Shown here in pieces: positions 32,941 through 40,782 of a DNA stretch of 61,771 nt. The notes below the pieces were generated by a model. That model made no database searches, was not told where the DNA came from, and was given only the letters and a program-made list of their open reading frames with translations. The DNA is from Williamwhitmania sp. (GTDB lineage Bacteria; Bacteroidota; Bacteroidia; Bacteroidales; Williamwhitmaniaceae). The position numbers and the translations under genes are program-made. The stretch lies in contig DATKVT010000183.1 in assembly GCA_035529935.1 (NCBI GenBank), forward strand, positions 1-61,771, in the 5' to 3' direction. The stretch's first letter is position 1. Each line of letters opens with the position of its first letter.

Positions 32941-35379
32941 CTACTCATACTTCAGCGATTCTATGGGGTTTTGTCGTGCGGCCTTTAAACTTTGGTAACC
33001 CGTAGTAAGTGCTGCAATAATTAGCACCGTGGCGGTTCCGAGCACAAAATACCATGGGTTAATGGTGATTCGGTAGGCGTAGTCGTTTAGCCAGCTGTTT
33101 ATTGAGAAGTAGGCGGCCGGCCATGCCAGCAAGGCGGAGAGCAGAATCAACCCTGCAAAACTCTTCGAAACCATGTTGAATATGCTGAACGAGCTGGCAC
33201 CATGTACCTTTCTTATGCCTATCTCCTTGGTCTTTTGCTCCACCGTAAAGGCAGCCAAGCCAAAAAGACCAAGACAGGCGACCACAATTGCCATAACGGC
33301 AAATATGGTAAATATGGTTCCCATTCTGTTTTCGGCTTCGTACTGAGCAGCAAAATCTTGGTCAAGAAAGCTGTAGTTGAATATGGCCTGCGGTGCAAAC
33401 TGCTTAAATGTGGTTTCAATTTTCGAAAGAGCCTGCTCAACCATGCTGGGCTTAATCCGAATTAGGGCGTCGGAATATTGCCAGTCGTAGGTTCCACGCT
33501 GGATAATCAGCGGGCCAATATTTTCGTGTAAAGAGTGAAAATTGAAATTCTTTACCACACCTACGACTACTCCTTTTATTGTGTTTGGCTTATCTCCATA
33601 CCAAGTAATTTGCTGCCCAATGGGATCGTCCATATTTAGACTTTTACAGGCTGATTCGTTGAGAATAAAGGTGGCAACCGAATCGGAGGCAAACTCTTGG
33701 GAGAATGCCCTTCCCTTTGCCATGGGTATTTCGAGCACTTTGAAAAAATCATCGTCGACCCACAAGTCAGCGGCATTCACCTCCTCTTGGTCCGACTTCC
33801 ACTGGATACTGTGGTTGTTGAATTGGCCGCCGGGAATGTTCGATGCCCTACCCACCAAAACAATGCTCTTGTCCTGTTCCAAGGTTGATCTAAATGCCTC
33901 GAAATGATGCTTTATTGCATCCACCCTTAAGGGCAGTACCACCACTTGATCCTTGTTAAACCCTAGATTTTTATTCTTGAGGAGTTGAATTTGACCGGAG
34001 ATGGCTAAGGTGAATATTATTAGAAAGGTGGAGATGGCAAACTGAAAGGTAACCAGCAGTTTTCGTAGGTTAATGTTGGAGTGCGACACCGAAATTTTAC
34101 CCTTTAGCACTGTAATTGGCTTGAAGGAGGTGAGGAAAAATGCGGGATAGCTTCCAGCCAACAATCCCACTACAGCAGCAACAACCAGCAAGCCTAAGGA
34201 AACAAACACCGATTGGCCTATCAACGACTGCAAATGCTTTCCGGTTAGTTGGTTGAACAGCGGCATGAAAAGTTCAACCAGCAAGGCAGCAAATATCACA
34301 GCACCCAACGCAAGCAACATTGATTCTACCAAAAATTGGCTAACCAGTTGGCCCTTTCGTGCACCGAGGGTTTTGCGTACGCCAACTTCACGGGTACGCT
34401 TTTCGCTTCGCGCTGTGGCCAAGTTCATGTAGTTGAAAATGGCAATCAGCAGAATAAGAAGCGCAGTAACTGAAAAGGCGTAAACATAAGCCATGTTGCC
34501 ATTTTTTCCCAACTCCCAAATCATGTTGGAGTGCAGGTGAATACTGGTAATCGGTTGAAGTAGTAGTTGGGTATCGTTTTCTTTTACGCTCTCCTTCTGC
34601 TCGGGGGTGAGTTTAACGTAGTTCCATATCCAAGTATTCATCTTACCCTCTACCGTTTTTTGGTCGGCACCTGGTGCAAGCACTATGTAGTTGTAGTGGC
34701 CAAAATCGTTCCATGTGTAGTAGTTAGGGAGATTCCCGTTATTGTTCGCTCTATCGCGGGCCTTAAGGCTTACATACGAAATTAGGAAATCGAAGGTGAA
34801 GTGGGTGTTGGCTGGAATATCCTTCACTACTCCGGTAACCTCAAGATTTATATTACCATCAACTTTAAGCATTTTTCCCAGAGCTTGCTCTTTGCCAAAA
34901 TACTTCTTGGCCATACTTTGGGTAATAACTATCCCCATTGGGTTTTTAAGCGCAGTTGCAGGGTCGCCAGCGATAAATGGAAACTGAAATACCTGAAAAA
35001 AGGTGGAGTCGGCCGACATAAAGCCCTTCTCCTCAAACTTATGGTTGTTATACTCAACGGTAAATTCTCGTCGCGTAAGCCCTATTCCCCAAATTGGCGA
35101 GATGCTAACACCATTGGTCACTTCAGGAAAATCGGCCACCATGGCCAGCGGCATGGGGTGTGGTGTTCGAGGCTGGCTCCATTGGGTCTCCTTAAGTATG
35201 ATGCGATAAATTCTGTTTGCATTAGGGAGATAGCGGTCATAGCTCAACTCATCGTTTATCCAAAGGGCGATAAACATGCAGCTGGCTAGTCCAATGGCTA
35301 ACCCAATGAGGTTTATGAAAGAGAAACCGACGCTGCGCTGAATACTTCTTATGGCTGTGGTAAAATAGTTTCGTATCAT
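32941..35379 (-). CDS. ABC transporter permease, FtsX/MacB type (two FtsX domains)
   Basis: This 812-residue inner-membrane protein is typical of Bacteroidota. It begins MIRNYFTTAIRSIQRS with a membrane helix at about 20-42, then a MacB-like periplasmic core (about 45-245), an FtsX permease domain with three helices (about 285-410), a second periplasmic core (about 435-650), and a second FtsX domain (about 680-800) ending PIESLKYE. KTLGARKGQLVSQFLVESM and RKVHGASSFSIF are the cytoplasmic coupling motifs expected to contact an ATPase. No ATPase or MFP gene is adjacent, so it works with a partner encoded elsewhere. Family roles are export of peptides, lipids or drugs, or mechanotransmission rather than classical transport. 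Confidence 0.93.
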   Translation of the reverse strand: MIRNYFTTAIRSIQRSVGFSFINLIGLAIGLASCMFIALWINDELSYDRYLPNANRIYRIILKETQWSQPRTPHPMPLAMVADFPEVTNGVSISPIWGIGLTRREFTVEYNNHKFEEKGFMSADSTFFQVFQFPFIAGDPATALKNPMGIVITQSMAKKYFGKEQALGKMLKVDGNINLEVTGVVKDIPANTHFTFDFLISYVSLKARDRANNNGNLPNYYTWNDFGHYNYIVLAPGADQKTVEGKMNTWIWNYVKLTPEQKESVKENDTQLLLQPITSIHLHSNMIWELGKNGNMAYVYAFSVTALLILLIAIFNYMNLATARSEKRTREVGVRKTLGARKGQLVSQFLVESMLLALGAVIFAALLVELFMPLFNQLTGKHLQSLIGQSVFVSLGLLVVAAVVGLLAGSYPAFFLTSFKPITVLKGKISVSHSNINLRKLLVTFQFAISTFLIIFTLAISGQIQLLKNKNLGFNKDQVVVLPLRVDAIKHHFEAFRSTLEQDKSIVLVGRASNIPGGQFNNHSIQWKSDQEEVNAADLWVDDDFFKVLEIPMAKGRAFSQEFASDSVATFILNESACKSLNMDDPIGQQITWYGDKPNTIKGVVVGVVKNFNFHSLHENIGPLIIQRGTYDWQYSDALIRIKPSMVEQALSKIETTFKQFAPQAIFNYSFLDQDFAAQYEAENRMGTIFTIFAVMAIVVACLGLFGLAAFTVEQKTKEIGIRKVHGASSFSIFNMVSKSFAGLILLSALLAWPAAYFSINSWLNDYAYRITINPWYFVLGTATVLIIAALTTGYQSLKAARQNPIESLKYE

Positions 35380-35581
35380 GGCTATATGGTGTTACAGTTT
35401 CCACTTTTAACAATTCTAAGGCCAATGCCATTAACTTTTTGATATAGTCATAGTTACTGAAATTTTCAAATCTTTTTTAGTGTGCGTTTTTATCTCAACT
35501 GTGTTCGATACCGCACATTTTAGTGCCATGGCATTAATCGTTCGATTGTTGAAGATAGTAGCTTAGTTTGATTTAGATTTC

Positions 35582-35589
35582 TAACTTTG
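35582..35589 (+). promoter_or_regulatory. -7 promoter box for the DNA methyltransferase gene
   Basis: TAACTTTG matches TAnnTTTG exactly, 17 bp before ATG 35607, so the transcript would be nearly leaderless. The -33 region is not a good match. Confidence 0.35.
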
Positions 35590-35606
35590 CGATTCGAGTT
35601 TCGAAA

Positions 35607-36770
35607 ATGGGAGAATTTAAGTTTATAGACCTGTTTGCTGGTGTTGGTGGTTTTCATGTAGCCATGGAGGAGCTGGGAGGTGAATGCGTTTTTGCTTCCG
35701 AAATCAACAAGTTCTCCATTGCAACTTACTGTGAAAACTTTGGGATGGATGCAGGGTTTGATATTTGTTCTGTAGCTGCTGAAGGTATTCCTTCCCACGA
35801 TTTGCTCTGCGGCGGCTTTCCCTGCCAGGCATTCTCCAAGGCTGGGAAACAGAGCGGTTTCGACGATACTCGCGGGACCTTATTCTTCGAAATAAAGCGG
35901 ATTCTTACCGTTCATCGGCCTAAGTATATTGTGCTGGAAAATGTGCGCAATTTGGTATCACACGATAGTGGTAACACCTGGCGCGTTATCTCAAAGAACT
36001 TGAAGGAGCTGGGCTACATCATTACCGAAATGCCCATTATCATGAGTCCGCATCAGCTGGGTGTACCGCAGCTTCGCGAGCGAGTTTATATTCTGGGTAT
36101 CCATAAGAGTTGCACTAGAATGAAGAGTTTGTCTATCAACGTTCCTGTGCCAAAAAAGCACAGCACCAACGCTCACTCCATTCTTAACGGCTCTGCAGGA
36201 GACGATTTCCATATTTCTGAGTACGAGGAGATGGTGCTCAATGCTTGGGACGAGTTTATACATGGGGTTGATGTTCAGACCATAGGCTTTCCTGTTTGGT
36301 CAGAAGAGTTCGGTGCCACCTACGATTTTTCCAACCTACCTCGCTGGAAGCAGGATTTCATTGTCAAGAACAGGGAATTCTATATTCGCAACAAATCGTT
36401 CCTAAAGAGTTGGCTGAAACGTCATCGGAATTTGGAGCAGCTTGTGCCCACCCATAAGAAGTTTGAGTGGCAAGCAGGGGATAGCATAAAGAGTGTGTGG
36501 GAGGGCATTATCCAATTTCGACCTTCGGGAATTAGGGTAAAGCGACCTACAGAATTTCCGGCTCTGGTAGCCATGGTTCACATCCCAATTATTGGGTGGG
36601 AAAAGCGAAGGCTAACTCCACGTGAGGCTGCAAACCTTCAGAGTTTTCCAAAGGATTTTAAGATTAATTCCAATACCCAGCAGGCTTACAAACAGTTTGG
36701 CAATGCAGTAAACGTTAAGGTGGTGAAGTTTTTAGCAGAACAGCTGTTTAAGTTGGGTGAGCATCCATAG
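35607..36770 (+). CDS. Solitary DNA (cytosine-5) methyltransferase
   Basis: This 387-residue SAM-dependent enzyme methylates C5 of cytosine in a specific DNA sequence. Motif I is FIDLFAGVGGF (7-17), motif IV GGFPCQAFSKAG with catalytic Cys73, motif VI ENVRNL (111-116), motif VIII QLRERVYILG (155-164), motif IX LTPREAANLQSFP (about 338-350) and motif X KQFGNAVNV. The target-recognition region, about 175-325, is fairly long and gives no clue to specificity by eye. All catalytic motifs are present, so it should be active. No restriction endonuclease, Vsr or specificity gene lies nearby: upstream is the ABC permease and 67 bp downstream is trhA. It may be an orphan regulatory methylase or a restriction-system remnant. 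Confidence 0.95.
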   Translation: MGEFKFIDLFAGVGGFHVAMEELGGECVFASEINKFSIATYCENFGMDAGFDICSVAAEGIPSHDLLCGGFPCQAFSKAGKQSGFDDTRGTLFFEIKRILTVHRPKYIVLENVRNLVSHDSGNTWRVISKNLKELGYIITEMPIIMSPHQLGVPQLRERVYILGIHKSCTRMKSLSINVPVPKKHSTNAHSILNGSAGDDFHISEYEEMVLNAWDEFIHGVDVQTIGFPVWSEEFGATYDFSNLPRWKQDFIVKNREFYIRNKSFLKSWLKRHRNLEQLVPTHKKFEWQAGDSIKSVWEGIIQFRPSGIRVKRPTEFPALVAMVHIPIIGWEKRRLTPREAANLQSFPKDFKINSNTQQAYKQFGNAVNVKVVKFLAEQLFKLGEHP

Positions 36771-36837
36771 CCTTTAGCTGTATTGTGTTTGGCTTCAGGC
36801 ATGTTGGTTTGAAGGTTGGTTATCATAAATTTTGCCA

Positions 36838-37494
36838 ATGAAAAAAGATATAGTTCCAAAATATTACTCTCCAGCAGAAGAAAATACGAACATAATTTCT
36901 CACGCTGTAGGATTTGCTTTAAGCATTCTGGCCACGGTTCTGCTGGTTGTGCATGCTGCTAAATTCGGCACAGCAAAGCACATTGTTAGCTTTGCCGTAT
37001 TTGGAGTTAGCTTAATGGTGCTCTACGCAGCCTCCACGCTATATCATAGCGCAAAAAAAACAGAGAGGCGAAATCGGTTAAAAATATTTGACCATACTGC
37101 CATCTACATTCTCATTGCCGGCACCTATACCCCTTTTACCTTGGTTACCCTTGCAGGCACAACCGGCTGGGTGATTTTTGGAATTGCTTGGGGTGCAGCA
37201 TTGGTTGGGGTAGTGCTGAAGCTCTTCTTCACGGGTCGGTTTTCAATAGCCTCCACCGTAATGTATGTGCTCATGGGGTGGGTTGTTGTTTTTGCAATTA
37301 AACCGTTGATAAACGCCTTGCCCGCAGAGGGGCTATTTTGGCTTTTTGCGGGTGGCGTGGCCTATACCGTCGGCGCCATACTCTACAGCATTAAAAAAAT
37401 TCCATTCAACCATGCCATATTCCATATCCTTGTTTTGGTGGGTAGCTTCTGCCACTTCATCTCCATATTCTACTATGTTTTACCAAGCCGATAA
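36838..37494 (+). CDS. trhA: TrhA/hemolysin III (PAQR) family membrane protein
   Basis: This 218-residue protein has seven predicted membrane helices. Family motifs are SHAVGFALSILATVLL at the start, TLYHSA with a conserved His, LKIFDHTAIYILIAGTYTPF, and C-terminal NHAIFHILVLVGSFCHF with the His residues that bind metal in the related PAQR receptors. Bacterial members (YqfA, now TrhA) have been linked to membrane energetics; the haemolysin name is historical. ATG 36838 is used; an upstream TTG at 36832 would add only two residues. It follows the methyltransferase gene by 67 bp on the same strand. Confidence 0.9.
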   Translation: MKKDIVPKYYSPAEENTNIISHAVGFALSILATVLLVVHAAKFGTAKHIVSFAVFGVSLMVLYAASTLYHSAKKTERRNRLKIFDHTAIYILIAGTYTPFTLVTLAGTTGWVIFGIAWGAALVGVVLKLFFTGRFSIASTVMYVLMGWVVVFAIKPLINALPAEGLFWLFAGGVAYTVGAILYSIKKIPFNHAIFHILVLVGSFCHFISIFYYVLPSR

Positions 37495-37809
37495 TCGTGG
37501 ATGAGGGCATGATTACATAACAGGGAGGTTGACCAATTTTCAACCATCTCTCAACTTGTGCGCTGGTGACGAACTTGATTAATGACCAAGTTTTTGTTCG
37601 CTGGTTTGCTAGAAAAAAATCGTTTTTGCTATATTTGATAACAAGGATGCCCCGTGCTGAATGAATGTTTAAGACTATGGGTAAAATACTCCTTATCTGT
37701 TAAAAGTTAGATTGAGAGAGCACGAAACTTGCACTATGGCAAAGGAAGAGTATGTTGCCTAAGTTTTGTGGATGATTTGAAATAATATATTTATTGTAAA
37801 CCACTGCTG
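37495..37809. other. Intergenic region with promoter, no gene seen
   Basis: This 315-bp spacer between trhA and the acyltransferase gene holds a good promoter at 37605-37637 and a short AACTTG/CAAGTT stem around 37574. If that promoter drives the acyltransferase, its leader is about 165 nt. I see no coding frame or known riboswitch shape. Confidence 0.5.
37605..37637 (+). promoter_or_regulatory. Bacteroidota-type promoter upstream of the acyltransferase gene
   Basis: TTTG (37605-37608), 21 bp, then TATATTTG (37630-37637): an exact match to the -33/-7 consensus. The GCTATATTTG core recurs at 56301 and 61539. Confidence 0.6.
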
Positions 37810-38661
37810 ATGCCCAATACTGCTGCAAAGACGCCCTTGAATCTAGGCGAATTACTGAAGAATAGCGATTCAAAAAATCTCAAGCGACTTCCACGGTTCG
37901 TAATATGGCTCTTTGAAAAGATAATTTGTCAGGACCAGATGAATGCCGTTATCAATAAGTATATCGACAATGTTGGCGTTAGCTTCCAGCCACAGGTTAT
38001 TAAGGAGTTTAATATTACGCTGAATGTTCGCGGGGTGGAGAACCTTCCCGATAGTTCGCGCAGTTTTTTTGTCTCGAATCACCCGTTTGGGGTAATCGAT
38101 GGGCTCATTCTCACCTACTACGTTGGACAGAAGTATGGAGATCTGAAGGCTATTGGTAACGATGCTTTTCTGCACGTTCCAACGTTGCGACCATTGATTG
38201 CTGCAGTGAATGTGTATGGCCGAAGTTCCAAGGAATATATCGCGGCGCTGGACGAGGTGTACCATTCCGATGTTGCCATTACCCATTTTCCAGCAGGGGC
38301 AGTTTCAAGGGTTTATCACGGAAAAGTGCAAGATGCCCCTTGGCAGAAAAGTTTTATAACCAAAGCTATCGCTACTAAGCGCGACGTCGTACCGTTTTAT
38401 TTTGAAGGAGGTAATTCACGCTTCTTTTATTTCATCTACCGACTGAGGAGTTGGCTGGGTATTTCCGTAAATTTTGAACTTATGTTGCTTCCTCGGGAGA
38501 TGTTTAAAAAGAGGAATAAGACAATTAGCATAGTGATTGGAAAACCAATCTCCTGGGAAAGTTTCAACAGTTCAATGACACACTACGAGTGGGCCCAAAA
38601 AGTTCGTGAACATGTTTATAAAATGGGGCAATCAAAGGAGGAGGTAGAATTTATACCTTAA
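37810..38661 (+). CDS. Glycerophosphate acyltransferase-like protein (PlsC superfamily)
   Basis: This 283-residue protein has the lysophospholipid acyltransferase fold. The catalytic block is FVSNHPFGVIDGLIL near residues 90-104; His and Asp are separated by five residues (H-x5-D), as in the Bacteroidota NHPLGGLDG subfamily, rather than the textbook H-x4-D. FPAGAVSR near residue 160 is the substrate-binding FPEG-like motif, and PISWESF near the end is typical. It likely transfers an acyl chain to a glycerol- or amino-lipid acceptor on the inner membrane. Its downstream neighbour, 362 bp away on the same strand, is an acyl-CoA ligase, so a lipid assembly or recycling role is reasonable. Confidence 0.88.
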   Translation: MPNTAAKTPLNLGELLKNSDSKNLKRLPRFVIWLFEKIICQDQMNAVINKYIDNVGVSFQPQVIKEFNITLNVRGVENLPDSSRSFFVSNHPFGVIDGLILTYYVGQKYGDLKAIGNDAFLHVPTLRPLIAAVNVYGRSSKEYIAALDEVYHSDVAITHFPAGAVSRVYHGKVQDAPWQKSFITKAIATKRDVVPFYFEGGNSRFFYFIYRLRSWLGISVNFELMLLPREMFKKRNKTISIVIGKPISWESFNSSMTHYEWAQKVREHVYKMGQSKEEVEFIP

Positions 38662-39023
38662 ATAATTTTGGGCAATTTCGCTTATTTGCGATGAGGTTTC
38701 GGCACCTTGTTGTAATGCACAGGTATTGACATGTAAGGTCCTTTGCTTCAAAATATTATTATCCTAATTTGAAGTTTGTTTTCTTTTTTGTGCTGGCTTT
38801 AAAGCAGAATAATTAGTCTAGGCCGGAGGATAATAGACTCCTATGGATTTTCCATTTGCAACATAATTTGAACGGTATCCTCGAACTTTTTTAAAACTTT
38901 TTAACAATTTAAATATCTGGTTGATTTGATTTTAGCCATTGATACTGTCTGTGATGTGGCTAACAGAGAATATCGGTACAGAGAAATATATACATTTACC
39001 CGTTCGTCCTAAACGCTAACCTG
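38662..39023. other. Intergenic region, no gene seen
   Basis: This 362-bp AT-rich spacer lies between the acyltransferase and acyl-CoA ligase genes. A TACATTTA box at 38991-38998, 25 bp before the ligase ATG, is one base off the -7 consensus. No terminator hairpin or reading frame of substance is visible. Confidence 0.45.
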
Positions 39024-40679
39024 ATGATTAAGGAGAATCTAATTCAATATTTTGAGGAAAGCATTCATACCAACTGGGATAGTAATGCTTTGGCCGACTA
39101 TAAAGGCTCCTCAATTACCTATGGCGAGGTGGCCAACCGTATTGCTCGCTTGCATCTTATGTTTGAGCGTAATGGTATTAAACCCGGCGATAAGGTGGCC
39201 TTATTGGGGAAAAACTCCATTTCTTGGGCCATTGTTTACCTTGCAACCATTAGCTATGGTGCGGTGATTGTACCAATTTTACCCGATTTTCGGCCAGTTG
39301 ACGTTCACCACATAGTGAACCACTCCGATTCGGTTGTGCTGTTTGTTGGCGATGCTCTAGCCACTGCGCTTGACTTTGGACAAATGGATAACCTACAAGC
39401 CATTATTTCACTGGATACACAACAGGCGGTCTTTGCTAAAAGCAGTAAGGTTGTTGCTGACCTGGATGCGCTAGATAGTCTTTTTTCTAGCTGTTACCCC
39501 AACGGTTTAGATGTTAACAACTTTACGCTCCCCAAGGTAAGCAATAGTCAACTTTCTGTGATCAGCTATACTTCGGGAACCACAGGCTTTTCGAAGGGCG
39601 TTATGCTTGCCCTCAACAGCCTTTCCGCCAACATACGCTATGCTAGGGCAAATATGCCACTTAAGTCGGGCGATAACATTGTTTCGTTCCTTCCGCTGGC
39701 TCATGCCTATGGCTGTGCCTTTGAGTTCTTATTCCCCTTTACACTCGGTTGCCACATAACGTTTCTTACCAAGGTACCGTCACCGCAGGTTGTGGTGCAG
39801 GCATTTAAGGAGGTTCGCCCTCGGCTTATCTTGTCGGTGCCCCTGGTGGTTGAAAAAATTTATAAGAGGCAGATTATACCAGTGATATCCAAGTTCCCAA
39901 CGAGTTGGTTAATTAGGATACCCTTATTGAACCAGGTTGTCTTTAAAAAGATTAACCACAAACTCACTGAAACATTTGGTGGTAATTTTCATGAAATTGT
40001 TGTTGGCGGAGCTGCCTTTAATGCAGAGGCAGAGACGTTTTTTCGTAAAATTAAGTTTCCCTGTACCGTGGGCTATGGTATGACCGAGTGTGGCCCGCTA
40101 ATAAGCTACTCTTCGTGGCAAACAACGAAACCATTTTCCACAGGATTGCCGGTGGATACGCTACAGGTTAAGATTGATTCGGAGGATCCATTCTCCATAG
40201 TTGGTGAGGTGTTGGTGAAGGGTGAAAATGTAATGTTGGGCTACTATAAGAACGAGGAGGCTACCCATGCTGTAATCGACGAAGATGGCTGGCTCCATAC
40301 CGGCGACCTCGGCGTTCTCGACAAGGAGGGTAATATCTATCTGAAGGGACGGAGCAAGAATATGATCCTTGGAGCATCGGGTCAGAATATATACCCAGAG
40401 GAGATTGAGAGCGTTCTCGACAACAAGTTTGGCGTAATGGAGTCGCTTGTAATAATGAACAATGGACAGCTCCACGCGCTCATCTTTCCCGATTTTGAAA
40501 CGCTGGAGTCAAATAACATTGGCCGCGAAGAGATTGATTCACTCATGAAGCATAACCTGCACGAGGTGAATCATCAGCTGCCATCGTTTATGAAGTTGGC
40601 CAAGTTTAGCATTCATCAAGAGGAGTTTGAGAAGACTCCCAAGCGTAGTATTAAGAGGTATTTGTATTCAGATAACTAG
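39024..40679 (+). CDS. AMP-dependent acyl-CoA synthetase / long-chain fatty acid-CoA ligase
   Basis: This 551-residue enzyme activates a carboxylate with ATP and then forms the CoA thioester. Motifs: SYTSGTTGFSKGV (P-loop-like A3, near residue 180), VGYGMTECGP (A5, near 350), WLHTGDLG (A7, near 430), and LKGRSKNMILGASGQNIYPEEIE (A8), with the C-terminal catalytic Lys in TPKRSIKRYL. The overall pattern fits FadD/long-chain ligases of Bacteroidota; chain-length preference is not readable. It follows the PlsC-like gene on the same strand and is convergent with the giant A2M gene, separated by a GC-rich hairpin. Confidence 0.93.
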   Translation: MIKENLIQYFEESIHTNWDSNALADYKGSSITYGEVANRIARLHLMFERNGIKPGDKVALLGKNSISWAIVYLATISYGAVIVPILPDFRPVDVHHIVNHSDSVVLFVGDALATALDFGQMDNLQAIISLDTQQAVFAKSSKVVADLDALDSLFSSCYPNGLDVNNFTLPKVSNSQLSVISYTSGTTGFSKGVMLALNSLSANIRYARANMPLKSGDNIVSFLPLAHAYGCAFEFLFPFTLGCHITFLTKVPSPQVVVQAFKEVRPRLILSVPLVVEKIYKRQIIPVISKFPTSWLIRIPLLNQVVFKKINHKLTETFGGNFHEIVVGGAAFNAEAETFFRKIKFPCTVGYGMTECGPLISYSSWQTTKPFSTGLPVDTLQVKIDSEDPFSIVGEVLVKGENVMLGYYKNEEATHAVIDEDGWLHTGDLGVLDKEGNIYLKGRSKNMILGASGQNIYPEEIESVLDNKFGVMESLVIMNNGQLHALIFPDFETLESNNIGREEIDSLMKHNLHEVNHQLPSFMKLAKFSIHQEEFEKTPKRSIKRYLYSDN

Positions 40680-40742
40680 TTGAATTACAAAAACAATACG
40701 CCTCCGATTGGGTGTTTGTTTTGGTGGAATCTTGGAATATGG

Positions 40743-40774
40743 GAGGGCGATGTGCAGAGCCGCACACCGCCCTC
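40743..40774. terminator. Long GC-rich hairpin between convergent genes
   Basis: GAGGGCG (40743-40749) pairs with CGCCCTC (40768-40774), and inside it TGTGC (40751-40755) pairs with GCACA (40762-40766) around loop AGAGCC, with one A-C mismatch. Flanking T-runs are poor, so it is a terminator-like structure rather than a clean intrinsic terminator. Confidence 0.5.
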
Positions 40775-40782
40775 TCATTCTC

